This document shows positions 1-8,100 of a DNA stretch of 42,414 bases, piece after piece. The stretch is from NCBI GenBank assembly GCA_902472795.1, contig CABROZ010000003.1, positions 1 to 42,414 of the forward strand, in the 5' to 3' direction. This DNA comes from an uncultured Bacteroides sp. Lineage in GTDB: Bacteria; Bacteroidota; Bacteroidia; Bacteroidales; Bacteroidaceae. Below the pieces are notes generated by a model that worked only from the letters and a program-made list of their open reading frames with translations, made no database searches and was not told the DNA's origin. The position numbers were made by a program, and so were the translations under genes. Position 1 is the stretch's first letter, and each line of letters starts with the position of its first letter.

Positions 1-55
1 CGGCTCGCGAGCCGTACAAGTGTTGCTCGCGAGCCGTGCAAGTGTCCCACAAACC
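1..55. repeat. 22-nt tandem repeat array 1 (cut by window edge)
   Basis: Two consecutive units are visible, with the conserved (A/G)CAAGTGT core starting at 16 and 38, exactly 22 nt apart. Each unit also holds the palindrome GCTCGCGAGC. The array lies just downstream of the carbonic anhydrase gene and continues off the left edge. The same family occurs at 7929-8002, 13672-13757, 26308-26405 and 34008-34080. Confidence 0.85.
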
Positions 56-78
56 AGTCTCTCACCCCCCTCAGGAAG

Positions 79-621
79 CTATTCTACGGGGGTCAGCTCG
101 CCCGTCACGGAGTCGATGATGTAACCCGACACACGAATGTCGTGCGGGATGAGCGGATGGTGCAGGATGGCATCCACCGTTTCGCGCACAGACTTCTCGG
201 TGTCACCAAAACCGTAAAGCCACGACTCGAAGTCCACGCCGCAGAAGCGTATCATGTCGATGGTCTCCTGATGGATGCCCCGGGCCTTCATGTGCTCGAT
301 CATCTGCTCGCTGCTCATGTGGCACGCGCCGCAGTCCGAGTGGGCAATCACCATCACCTCCGTCACGCCCAGCTCGTAGATGGCTACCAGCAGGCTTCGG
401 ATCACACTGCCGAAGGGGTGCGAGATGATGCCTCCCGCATTCTTAATCATTTTCACATCACCGTTCTTGATGCCCAAGGCCGCCGGCAGCAACTCCGTCA
501 GCCGGGTATCCATACACGACAGGATGGCAATCTTCTTGTCGGGATATTTCGTCGTGATGTACTTCTCGTATCCCTTGTCGGCCACAAACTGCTTGTTGAA
601 TTTCAGAATTTCGTCTATCAT
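79..621 (-). CDS. can: beta-class carbonic anhydrase
   Basis: The product (180 aa) should catalyse reversible hydration of CO2 to bicarbonate in the cytoplasm, supplying bicarbonate for carboxylations. The zinc-ligand motifs of beta-carbonic anhydrases are all present: Cys36-x-Asp38-x-Arg40 in SCMDTRL, then His94-x-x-Cys97 in HSDCGAC. The NAGG segment near residue 61 is also typical. The length fits the short bacterial form, with no extra domain. The ATG start is preceded by an AT-rich leader and a TACTTTTG -7 element at 694-701. The gene is divergent from radA and is followed by a 22-nt repeat array. Family identity is secure; the physiological role is inferred from the family. Confidence 0.95.
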   Translation of the reverse strand: MIDEILKFNKQFVADKGYEKYITTKYPDKKIAILSCMDTRLTELLPAALGIKNGDVKMIKNAGGIISHPFGSVIRSLLVAIYELGVTEVMVIAHSDCGACHMSSEQMIEHMKARGIHQETIDMIRFCGVDFESWLYGFGDTEKSVRETVDAILHHPLIPHDIRVSGYIIDSVTGELTPVE

Positions 622-693
622 AATTTCAGTTGTTTAAGAATTCATTCATCTTCACACCGCAACGCACAGTCGTCCGCCCGTGCGCCGCACGAA

Positions 694-701
694 CAAAAGT
701 A
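694..701 (-). promoter_or_regulatory. -7 promoter element of the carbonic anhydrase gene
   Basis: On the minus strand this reads TACTTTTG, a perfect match to the Bacteroidetes TAnnTTTG element, about 75 nt upstream of the ATG. I see no convincing -33 TTTG at 19 nt. Confidence 0.55.
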
Positions 702-708
702 AAAAAAC

Positions 709-738
709 TCCGTGAAACTCTGTGTACTCTGTGGTGAA
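709..738 (+). repeat. degenerate CTSYGTG-rich tandem motif
   Basis: The stretch contains CTCCGTG, CTCTGTG and CTCTGTGG in succession. It lies between the divergent can and radA promoters and supplies the -33 region of the radA promoter. A related CCGTG-rich stretch occurs in the hairpin at 41681-41753. Confidence 0.4.
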
Positions 739-749
739 TAAAGTACCTT
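719..749 (+). promoter_or_regulatory. promoter of the radA operon
   Basis: The -7 element TACCTTTG (742-749) is a perfect TAnnTTTG. TCTG at 719-722 is one mismatch from the -33 TTTG and is spaced by exactly 19 nt. The start codon follows about 30 nt later. Confidence 0.65.
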
Positions 750-779
750 TGAGCCCACAATTCTTTAAATCCTCCGATT

Positions 780-2147
780 ATGGCCAAAGAGAAAACCGTC
801 TATGTATGCAGCAACTGCGGACAGGAATCGCCCAAATGGCAGGGCAAATGCCCCGCGTGCGGACAGTGGAATACCTTCGTCGAAGAAATCGTGCGCAAGG
901 AACCCGCCAACAAGCGCCCCGTTTCGGGCATCGAGACCGTCAAGTCCAAGCCCGTCACCTTAGACGAGATTGAAGCGGCCGACGAACCCCGCATCGACCT
1001 GCACGACGCCGAACTGAACCGCGTACTGGGAGGCGGACTGGTGCAAGGCTCGCTGGTGCTGATAGGCGGAGAGCCGGGCATCGGCAAATCGACATTGGTG
1101 CTGCAAACCGTCCTGCGGATGCCGGAGAAACGCATCCTCTACATCTCGGGCGAGGAAAGCGCGCGACAACTGAAGCTGCGTGCCGAACGGCTGACGAAAC
1201 AGTCGTCGGACTGCCTCATCGTGTGCGAGACGTCGCTCGAACAGATCTACGTCCACATCAAGAACACACGCCCCGACTTAGTCATCATCGACTCCATACA
1301 GACTATTTCGACCGAAACGCTGGAATCCTCGCCGGGCAGCATCGCCCAAGTGCGCGAGTGTGCCGCCAGCATCCTGCGCTTCGCCAAGGAGACGCATACG
1401 GCAGTCATCCTGATCGGTCACATCAACAAGGAAGGCAGCATCGCGGGTCCCAAAGTGCTGGAGCACATTGTCGATACCGTCCTTCAGTTCGAGGGCGACC
1501 AGCACTACATGTACCGCATCCTGCGCAGCATCAAGAACCGCTTCGGCAGTACCGCCGAGCTGGGCATCTACGAAATGCGCCAGGACGGTCTGCGCCAGGT
1601 GAGCAACCCCTCCGAACTGCTGCTGAGTCAGGATCACGAAGGCATGAGTGGTGTGGCCATCGCCTCGGCCATCGAAGGCGTACGTCCCTTCCTCATTGAG
1701 ACACAGGCATTGGTCAGCTCCGCCGTTTACGGCAATCCGCAACGCTCGGCCACGGGCTTCGACATCCGCCGCATGAACATGCTGCTGGCCGTGCTCGAAA
1801 AGCGTGTAGGCTTCAAGCTGGCGCAGAAAGACGTTTTCCTCAACATTGCGGGCGGCCTCAAGGTGAACGACCCGGCCATCGACCTGGCTGTCATCAGCGC
1901 CATCCTCTCCAGCAACATGGATGCGGAGATTGAGCCGGGCGTCTGCATGGCAGGCGAGATAGGCCTCTCGGGCGAAATCCGTCCCGTGAACCGCATCGAG
2001 CAGCGCATCGGCGAGGCCGAAAAGTTAGGTTTCAAACGTTTCCTCCTGCCCAAGTACAACCTGCAGGGGCTGAACACGAAGAAACTGAGCATCGAACTGG
2101 TGCCGGTGAGGAAGGTGGAAGAAGCATTCAGAACTCTATTTGGATAA
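780..2147 (+). CDS. radA: DNA repair protein RadA (Sms)
   Basis: RadA is a RecA-like branch-migration helicase that helps process recombination intermediates during DNA repair. The 455-aa product has the full family layout: an N-terminal C4 zinc finger (Cys10, Cys13, Cys24, Cys27), a Walker A motif GGEPGIGKST at 96-105, a Walker B-like LVIIDS near 167, the RadA-specific KNRFG motif at 252-256, and a C-terminal Lon-protease-like domain containing GEIGLSGEIRPV. The ATG start directly precedes the zinc finger, as expected. It is followed after 6 nt by an FAD oxidoreductase gene, so the two are probably co-transcribed. Confidence 0.97.
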   Translation: MAKEKTVYVCSNCGQESPKWQGKCPACGQWNTFVEEIVRKEPANKRPVSGIETVKSKPVTLDEIEAADEPRIDLHDAELNRVLGGGLVQGSLVLIGGEPGIGKSTLVLQTVLRMPEKRILYISGEESARQLKLRAERLTKQSSDCLIVCETSLEQIYVHIKNTRPDLVIIDSIQTISTETLESSPGSIAQVRECAASILRFAKETHTAVILIGHINKEGSIAGPKVLEHIVDTVLQFEGDQHYMYRILRSIKNRFGSTAELGIYEMRQDGLRQVSNPSELLLSQDHEGMSGVAIASAIEGVRPFLIETQALVSSAVYGNPQRSATGFDIRRMNMLLAVLEKRVGFKLAQKDVFLNIAGGLKVNDPAIDLAVISAILSSNMDAEIEPGVCMAGEIGLSGEIRPVNRIEQRIGEAEKLGFKRFLLPKYNLQGLNTKKLSIELVPVRKVEEAFRTLFG

Positions 2148-2153
2148 GTACCT

Positions 2154-3755
2154 ATGACATACGAATATAACATCAGAGTGCTACCCGAAGTAGCCGCTAA
2201 CGAACAGCAATTGAAAGCCTACCTCGTACACGAGAAAGGCCTTGACGAGAAAACCCTCAATGCCACCCGCATCCTGAAGCGGAGCATCGACGCCCGCCAG
2301 CGGACGGTGTTTGTCAACCTCACCGTACGTGCCTACGTCAACGAAGTGCCCAAAGACGACGAATATCGGCACACCGTATATAATAATGTAGAAGGCCACC
2401 CCCAAGTCATCGTCGTAGGTGCCGGCCCCGGCGGACTATTCGCCGCCCTGCGCCTCATCGAACTGGGACTGCGCCCCATCGTGGTAGAGCGCGGCAAGGA
2501 CGTACGCGAACGCAAGAAAGACCTCGCCCAGATAAGCCGCACGCAGGCCGTAAACCCTGAGTCGAACTACAGCTTCGGCGAAGGCGGCGCAGGTGCCTAC
2601 TCCGACGGCAAACTATATACCCGCAGCAAGAAGCGCGGCAACGTGGACAAGATACTCAACGTCTTCTGCCAGCACGGCGCATCCACCTCCATTCTGGTGG
2701 ACGCCCACCCGCACATCGGCACCGACAAGCTGCCCCGCGTCATCGAGAACATGCGCAACACCATCCTACAGTGCGGTGGCGAAGTTCACTTCCAGACCCG
2801 TATGGATGCCCTGCTCATCGAAGGCGACGAAGTAAAGGGCATCGAAACCAACACGGGACAGACCTTCCTCGGTCCCGTCATCCTGGCTACCGGCCACTCT
2901 GCCCGCGACGTCTATCGCTGGCTGGCCGCCAACAACGTAGAGATAGAGGCCAAGGGCATCGCCATAGGTGTGCGACTGGAGCATCCCGCCCACCTCATCG
3001 ACCAGATACAGTATCACAACAAAAACGGACGCGGCAAGTATCTGCCCGCAGCCGAGTACAGCTTTGTCACGCAGGTCGAAGGCCGTGGCGTTTACAGCTG
3101 CTGCATGTGCCCCGGCGGCTTCATCGTACCCGCAGCCAGCGGTCCCGAACAGATTGTGGTGAACGGCATGAGTCCCAGCAACCGCGGCTCGCGCTGGAGC
3201 AACAGCGGAATGGTGGTGGAAATCAGACCGGAAGACTTGGAGAATGAAGAATTAGGAATGAAGAATGAAGAATTACTACAGACTGGCAAAGGAGCCTCTT
3301 CACTGAACATGCTTTTCCTGCAGGAACACCTTGAACGCCTCTGCTGGCAGCAGGGCAACCGCCATCAGACGGCACCAGCCCAGCGCATGGCCGACTTCGT
3401 GAACCGCCGCCTCAGTGCCGACCTGCCCGAGTCGTCGTATGCTCCCGGGCTGATAGCTTCGCCCCTGCACTTCTGGTTGCCTCCGTTCATCGCCGGCCGC
3501 TTAGCCAAAGGCTTCCAGCAGTTTGGCCGCAACGCCCGCGGCTTCCTGACCAACGAAGCCGTAATGATAGCCGTCGAAACCCGTACATCGGCCCCCGTAC
3601 GCATTGTACGCGACCGCGACACCCTGCAACACGTCCGCCTTCGCGGCCTCTTCCCCTGCGGCGAAGGAGCCGGTTATGCAGGCGGCATCGTCTCGGCCGG
3701 AGTAGATGGGGAACGGTGTGCCGAGGCGGCAGCACGGTATTGCGGAGTGCTGTAA
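2154..3755 (+). CDS. NAD(P)/FAD-dependent oxidoreductase (COG2509-type)
   Basis: The product (533 aa) is an uncharacterised FAD-dependent dehydrogenase of the type found singly in many Bacteroidales. An N-terminal region of about 80 residues precedes the FAD-binding GAGPGG motif at 89-94; GEGGAGAYSDGKLYTR and a C-terminal GEGAGYAGGIVSAGVDG are typical of this family. The substrate is unknown. It starts 6 nt after radA. One oddity is visible: residues about 361-375 (3237-3280) are encoded by GAATGAAGAATT-type repeat DNA that elsewhere in the window is intergenic, giving ENEELGMKNEELL as an in-frame insertion in a loop before the helix FLQEHLERLCW. The C-terminal FAD-binding part is intact, so the gene is probably functional. 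Confidence 0.88.
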   Translation: MTYEYNIRVLPEVAANEQQLKAYLVHEKGLDEKTLNATRILKRSIDARQRTVFVNLTVRAYVNEVPKDDEYRHTVYNNVEGHPQVIVVGAGPGGLFAALRLIELGLRPIVVERGKDVRERKKDLAQISRTQAVNPESNYSFGEGGAGAYSDGKLYTRSKKRGNVDKILNVFCQHGASTSILVDAHPHIGTDKLPRVIENMRNTILQCGGEVHFQTRMDALLIEGDEVKGIETNTGQTFLGPVILATGHSARDVYRWLAANNVEIEAKGIAIGVRLEHPAHLIDQIQYHNKNGRGKYLPAAEYSFVTQVEGRGVYSCCMCPGGFIVPAASGPEQIVVNGMSPSNRGSRWSNSGMVVEIRPEDLENEELGMKNEELLQTGKGASSLNMLFLQEHLERLCWQQGNRHQTAPAQRMADFVNRRLSADLPESSYAPGLIASPLHFWLPPFIAGRLAKGFQQFGRNARGFLTNEAVMIAVETRTSAPVRIVRDRDTLQHVRLRGLFPCGEGAGYAGGIVSAGVDGERCAEAAARYCGVL

Positions 3756-3783
3756 GTCCGGATGCCGTCGCCAAAAAGACTGC

Positions 3784-3883
3784 ATAAAAAATATCCGCAA
3801 CTGCCTTTCACAAAGGCCGAAGCAAGGTAAGGACAAGTTGTCACCTTTCCGGGATTTTGCAGGGAGTTGCGGATATTCTTTAT
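3784..3883. terminator. long structured inverted repeat between convergent genes
   Basis: Arms 3784-3802 and 3865-3883 pair over 19 positions with one mismatch; the inner 13 bp (AATATCCGCAACT with its complement) are perfect. The 62-nt interior holds two further hairpins, GCCTTT-CAC-AAAGGC (3803-3817) and one around GACAAGTTGTC. The result is a predicted three-way junction. Its position between the oxidoreductase and the convergent DUF805 gene suits a bidirectional terminator, but it is more complex than a simple one and could be a small mobile palindrome. Confidence 0.65.
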
Positions 3884-3898
3884 CCGGGAGGGAAGTGC

Positions 3899-4387
3899 TT
3901 ATTTAGTTTCTTCTCCTTCGGCAGGAGCAGAAGAAGGAGCCTGTGTCTGCGAAGCAGCCGGTTTTTCGCCACCTACGTTCACCGTGACATTGATGGAAGA
4001 GGGCTGTTGCTGGTAAGGCATACGGTTCTTCGGGTCGGGACCGTATTGGTTGGGACCTACCGTACCATCGGCGAACAACATGTACAGAGCTAAAATGATG
4101 TTGATAAGCGGAACAATACTCAGCAAGATAAACCATCCGGACTTGTCAACGTCGTGCAGGCGTTTCACACCCTGCGCCAGGCCGAACCATACATCGGCAA
4201 TGAGGACAACGATACCAATCAGCACACCAAAGCCAAAACCGCCGGCCGAATTGGAAGCCGCACCCAAAAACATGGTTCCTACACCCAGTGCCATAGCTAT
4301 TCCACTACAAATTGAAGCAATCACGGCAGACAGAAAATACTCGATTCTGCGAATACGTCCGTCGAAAGAGAAAGGAGCTTTAAACAT
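3899..4387 (-). CDS. DUF805 family membrane protein
   Basis: The 162-aa product belongs to the DUF805 (YhaH-like) family of small inner-membrane proteins of unknown function. Visible hallmarks are the N-terminal FSFDGRIRRIEYFL, three to four hydrophobic segments (about residues 15-37, 50-70 and 85-105), the GVKRLHDVDKSGW motif and the DGTVGPNQYGPDPK motif. A Pro/Ala/Gln/Glu-rich hydrophilic tail of about 45 residues follows, ending in GEETK, and is probably unstructured. The ATG at 4387 is the only sensible start. It is divergent from the LuxR-type regulator and convergent with the oxidoreductase. No function can be assigned. Confidence 0.9.
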   Translation of the reverse strand: MFKAPFSFDGRIRRIEYFLSAVIASICSGIAMALGVGTMFLGAASNSAGGFGFGVLIGIVVLIADVWFGLAQGVKRLHDVDKSGWFILLSIVPLINIILALYMLFADGTVGPNQYGPDPKNRMPYQQQPSSINVTVNVGGEKPAASQTQAPSSAPAEGEETK

Positions 4388-4499
4388 AATGATATTAAAT
4401 TTAAGTGAATAATGAAATATATGTTCTAATTGTCATTATCAACAAAGGTTGAACAAAAATACAAAAAAAGTAGAAAAAACAAACATTTCAGCTGACTTT

Positions 4500-4530
4500 T
4501 TTGCACAGTATCGAAAAAGCTGCAACTTTG
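4500..4530 (+). promoter_or_regulatory. promoter of the LuxR-type regulator
   Basis: TTTG (4500-4503) is followed by exactly 19 nt and then CAACTTTG (4523-4530), one mismatch from TAnnTTTG. It implies a leader of about 100 nt and rules out the upstream in-frame start codons, fixing the gene start at 4638. Confidence 0.65.
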
Positions 4531-4637
4531 GGCGAAGAATTGCTGTCAGACTGCCGTTTACGATTTCCGCCTTTCGTTTTGGAGCTTTCCGCAAAAATGA
4601 CGTTCTTTGCGGACGTATCAACCATCAATCCAAAAGT

Positions 4638-5255
4638 ATGCCCTCGCCCGAAATCGCCATTATCGACCCGAACACGCTGAGCAGCTTAGGCCTGTCCGAC
4701 CTGCTTGAAGAGCTCATACCGGGTGCAGTCATCCGCATGTTTCCCTCGTTTGCCGCCTTCGCGGACGACACGCCCGACATGTACGCACACTACTTCGTTT
4801 CGGCGCAGGTTTACTTCGAGCACACGGCTTTTTTCCTGCCGCGGCGCCCCAAAACCATTGTACTGGCAGCGGGCGAAGGTAACCCGCAACTGGCCGGCGT
4901 GCTGACACTGAACATCTGCCAGCCCGAGAAGGACCTTGTACGAAGCATCGTACACCTGCACGGCCACGGACACAAACACGGGCATCCCGGCAAGCTGCCC
5001 GCACCCGCCATGCCCGTCGGAGAGAAACCCGCCAACATGCCCGCCGGTCACGAACTGACGGCGCGCGAAATCGAAGTACTGGTACTGGTGGTAAAAGGCC
5101 TCATCAACAAAGAGATAGCCGACCGGCTGAACATCAGTCTGACCACCGTCATCAGCCACCGCAAGAACATCACCGAGAAGCTGGGCATCAAGTCCGTCTC
5201 GGGGCTTACCATCTATGCCGTGATGCACGGCTATGTGGAAGCCGACGCCATCTGA
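4638..5255 (+). CDS. LuxR-type transcriptional regulator with histidine-rich linker
   Basis: The 205-aa protein has an N-terminal pseudo-receiver-like region (IAIIDPNTLSSLGLSDLLEELIP...) and a C-terminal LuxR/NarL helix-turn-helix at about 138-205 (HELTAREIEVLVLVVKGL, then NKEIADRLNISLTTV, HRKNITEKLGI). I see no canonical phospho-acceptor Asp in the middle of the N-domain, so phosphorylation is doubtful. The linker contains six histidines at alternate positions (106, 108, 110, 112, 114, 116), which looks like a metal or haem ligand cluster. The reading frame stays open 63 codons upstream, but the promoter at 4500-4530 makes the ATG at 4638 the likely start. The next gene is a TonB-dependent receptor with its own promoter; control of that receptor by this protein is an inference. 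Confidence 0.88.
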   Translation: MPSPEIAIIDPNTLSSLGLSDLLEELIPGAVIRMFPSFAAFADDTPDMYAHYFVSAQVYFEHTAFFLPRRPKTIVLAAGEGNPQLAGVLTLNICQPEKDLVRSIVHLHGHGHKHGHPGKLPAPAMPVGEKPANMPAGHELTAREIEVLVLVVKGLINKEIADRLNISLTTVISHRKNITEKLGIKSVSGLTIYAVMHGYVEADAI

Positions 5256-5283
5256 CTTGCCCCGATTTCCTCATAAGTGAGGA

Positions 5284-5314
5284 TTGCACGTTCCACCGAT
5301 TTGCCTTTACTTTG
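5284..5314 (+). promoter_or_regulatory. promoter of the TonB-dependent receptor
   Basis: TTG (5284-5286), 20 nt spacer, then TTACTTTG (5307-5314), one mismatch from TAnnTTTG. The ATG follows 27 nt later. Confidence 0.5.
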
Positions 5315-5341
5315 CGGCCTGAATAGACAATATATCAGCTC

Positions 5342-7792
5342 ATGAAGAAAATCATCCTGAACGTACTGGCGTTGCTGGCCATCGGAGCAACGCAGACAGT
5401 CCGCGGAGAAGAAGTTCCACAGGACACCACCAAAGTGGTCGATATCGAAGAAGTAGTAGTCATCGCCACACCGAAAGAGAACAGCCGGCTGCGCCAACAG
5501 GCCCTCTCGGCCACATCGCTGTCACAGGCCGACATGCGCAACAACGCCGTGCAGTCGGTCAAGAACCTGTCGGCCCTTGTGCCTAACCTGTTCATCCCCG
5601 ACTACGGTTCGAAACTGACTACTTCGGTCTATGTGCGTGGCATCGGTTCGCGTATCAACACGCCCGCCGTCGGACTGTACGTGGACAACATTCCCTTCAT
5701 CGACAAGTCGGCCTTCGACTTCAACTACTCCGACATCGAACGCATCGACGTGATGCGCGGCCCGCAGGGCACCCTGTACGGACGCAACACGATGGGCGGA
5801 CTAATACGTGTCTTCACCAAGTCGCCCTTCACCTATCAGGGCACCGACCTCACGCTGAGCGCCGCCACCTACAACAACTACAAGGCCAGCGTCAGCCACT
5901 ACCACCGCATCAGCCAGCAGTTTGCCTTCTCGGCCAACTTCTTCTACGAACACAAAGGCGGGTTCTTCAAGAACGCAGCACTCAATAACGAACGGGTGGA
6001 CAAGGACGACGAGTTCGGCGGACGCCTGCGCGCCATCTTGCTGCCCAACGAGAACCTGAAACTGGACTTCACCCTGAACTACGAATACACCCATCAGGGC
6101 GGATATCCCTACGAATATACCGGTGTGACCGAAGGCGAGGAAGACCGTGCCGACTACATCGGCCGCATCGCCTACAACCACCGGAGCGGCTACAAACGTA
6201 ACTTGCTGAACGGCGGTCTGAACCTGGAGCACCAGGCCGACAACTTTGTGCTGAGCAGCGTGACGGGCTTCCAGCTGCTCGACGACCACATGGATCTGGA
6301 TCAGGACTTCACCGAACAGAACATCTACACCATGATGCAAAAGCAGAACTCGAAGACGCTGAGCGAAGAATTGGTACTGAAGTCAAAGCCCGGCCGCCGC
6401 TGGCAATGGACAACGGGAGCCAGTGCCTTCTACCAATGGCTGCACACCGATGCCCCCGTCACCTTCCAGAGCGACGGCATGGCATGGCTGAACAGCATGA
6501 CCAACGACAATGCTAACCGCTACCTGCCCACCATTTCGCAAGGTCCCATGACCATGCAATTCGTGTTCAGCGACGTGATTGGCGGCAGCACATTGCCCAT
6601 CAGCGGCGTGTTCGACACACCCGTGCTGAACGCCGCCCTCTTCCACCAGTCCACCTTCAACGACCTCTTCGGCGCCGAGGGTCTCTCGCTCACACTGGGT
6701 CTGCGCATGGACTACGAACGTCTGAAGCTGGACTACAACACCGGTTGCACCTATTCGCACACCTACTCGCTCAGCGGCAAGCTGACACCGGGCGACCGCG
6801 TCATCCCCATGGTGCCCGAAACCCGCTTCGACCAGAGCCTCAGCTACCGCGGCAAACTGAACCACGACTACATCCAGCTGCTTCCTAAAGTAGCCCTGCA
6901 ATACGACTTCGACCGCCGCAACAACATTTACGCCAGCGTTTCCAAAGGCTACCGCTCGGGCGGCTACAACATACAGATGTTCAGCGACCTGCTGCAGACC
7001 GACATGCGCAGCGCCAACATGGGCGACGTGGCATCGGCCACCATCCCCGTCATCGAAGGCGTGGGCATGATAGACGACGCCACCAAACAGAAGATCATCG
7101 GCATGCTGAACGGCATGGCACAGAAAGCCGAAACCGACGTACGACAAGCCACCCTCTACCGCCCCGAATATTCGTGGAACTACGAAGTAGGTACCCACCT
7201 CACCCTGCTCGACGGACGCTTGCAGACCGACCTTGCCGCCTTCTACATGGACACGCGCGACCAGCAGATTTCGCGCTTCGCCGCCAGCGGACTGGGACGC
7301 ATCACCGTGAATGCCGGAAAAAGCCGGAGCATGGGAGCCGAAGCAGCCCTGCGCGCCCAGCTGACCAACGACCTGACGCTGAACGGCAGCTACGGCTACA
7401 CCTACGCCACATTCACCGACTACGTCGTGAGCGACGAAGTGAACTACAACGGCCGCTACGTGCCCTTCGTGCCCAAGCACACGTTCAACATCGGTGCCCA
7501 ATACATCGTCGGTCTGAAGAAAGGTGCCTGGTTGGACAACATCACCCTGAATGCCCACTACAAAGCTGCCGGACGCATCTACTGGACTGAAGAAAACAAC
7601 GCCAGTCAGGCCCTGTACGGCACCCTGAACGGCCGCATCAGCCTGAACAAAGGCAACGGACAGATAGCCCTGTGGGTGAACAATGCGCTGAACACCCGCT
7701 ACCAGGCCTTCTGGTTCGAGACCATGAGCCGCGGCTTCGCCCAGATGGGACGCCCCGTACAGATAGGCATCGACCTGCGCTGCCGTTTCTGA
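5342..7792 (+). CDS. TonB-dependent outer membrane receptor
   Basis: The 816-aa protein should be a 22-strand outer-membrane barrel that imports a scarce ligand using TonB energy. It has a signal peptide (residues 1 to about 22), a TonB box-like IEEVVVIAT at 35-43, a plug domain (VKNLSALVPNLFIPDYG..., RIDVMRGPQGTLYGRNTMGG) and a long beta-barrel ending in Phe (DLRCRF). It lacks the N-terminal carboxypeptidase-like domain of SusC proteins and has no SusD partner nearby, so it resembles siderophore/haem/cobalamin-type receptors more than glycan importers. The upstream regulator with a histidine cluster makes a metal- or haem-related ligand plausible, but this is inference. A strong terminator follows. 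Confidence 0.92.
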   Translation: MKKIILNVLALLAIGATQTVRGEEVPQDTTKVVDIEEVVVIATPKENSRLRQQALSATSLSQADMRNNAVQSVKNLSALVPNLFIPDYGSKLTTSVYVRGIGSRINTPAVGLYVDNIPFIDKSAFDFNYSDIERIDVMRGPQGTLYGRNTMGGLIRVFTKSPFTYQGTDLTLSAATYNNYKASVSHYHRISQQFAFSANFFYEHKGGFFKNAALNNERVDKDDEFGGRLRAILLPNENLKLDFTLNYEYTHQGGYPYEYTGVTEGEEDRADYIGRIAYNHRSGYKRNLLNGGLNLEHQADNFVLSSVTGFQLLDDHMDLDQDFTEQNIYTMMQKQNSKTLSEELVLKSKPGRRWQWTTGASAFYQWLHTDAPVTFQSDGMAWLNSMTNDNANRYLPTISQGPMTMQFVFSDVIGGSTLPISGVFDTPVLNAALFHQSTFNDLFGAEGLSLTLGLRMDYERLKLDYNTGCTYSHTYSLSGKLTPGDRVIPMVPETRFDQSLSYRGKLNHDYIQLLPKVALQYDFDRRNNIYASVSKGYRSGGYNIQMFSDLLQTDMRSANMGDVASATIPVIEGVGMIDDATKQKIIGMLNGMAQKAETDVRQATLYRPEYSWNYEVGTHLTLLDGRLQTDLAAFYMDTRDQQISRFAASGLGRITVNAGKSRSMGAEAALRAQLTNDLTLNGSYGYTYATFTDYVVSDEVNYNGRYVPFVPKHTFNIGAQYIVGLKKGAWLDNITLNAHYKAAGRIYWTEENNASQALYGTLNGRISLNKGNGQIALWVNNALNTRYQAFWFETMSRGFAQMGRPVQIGIDLRCRF

Positions 7793-7808
7793 AAAATAAA
7801 CATTTCAT

Positions 7809-7875
7809 AGATTCCCGCCTGTCGTCGTTACCCCCATCCGGGCTTGCGGCTGCAGGCGGGAATCTGTGTTTTCTG
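7809..7875 (+). terminator. rho-independent terminator after the TonB receptor
   Basis: A perfect 13-bp stem (AGATTCCCGCCTG at 7809-7821 with its complement at 7853-7865) is followed by GTGTTTTCTG. It starts 16 nt after the stop codon. Confidence 0.8.
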
Positions 7876-7928
7876 CCCGCCGTCCACCTGCGCCACATCT
7901 ACCCTTTTCAAGCCACTTGCAAACCGTT

Positions 7929-8002
7929 TGAGCAACACAAGTGTGGCTCGTGAGCCGTACAAGTGTCTCTCACGAGCCACACAAGTGTTCTACAAACCGG
8001 GC
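7929..8002. repeat. 22-nt tandem repeat array 2
   Basis: ACAAGTGT cores start at 7937, 7959 and 7981, with exact 22-nt spacing; units contain GGCTCGTGAGCC-type palindromes. The array is in the convergent gap between the TonB receptor and the zinc-ribbon gene. The remainder of 7876-8100 shows no gene. Confidence 0.9.
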
Positions 8003-8100
8003 ACAACAGAGCTGCGCAGTTTGCGGGAATAACAAACAGATTATCAGAAGATTAAAACAGAAAAGTACTCAAAAAGCGAGCATCCGAAACGAGGCCTCGG

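Noticed and set aside
3784..3883. Integron attC site
   Set aside because: No integrase or gene cassettes nearby, and the stem is far more perfect than a usual attC fold.
5342..7792. SusC/SusD polysaccharide utilisation locus
   Set aside because: No SusD-like gene, no glycoside hydrolases and no carboxypeptidase-like N-terminal domain in the receptor.
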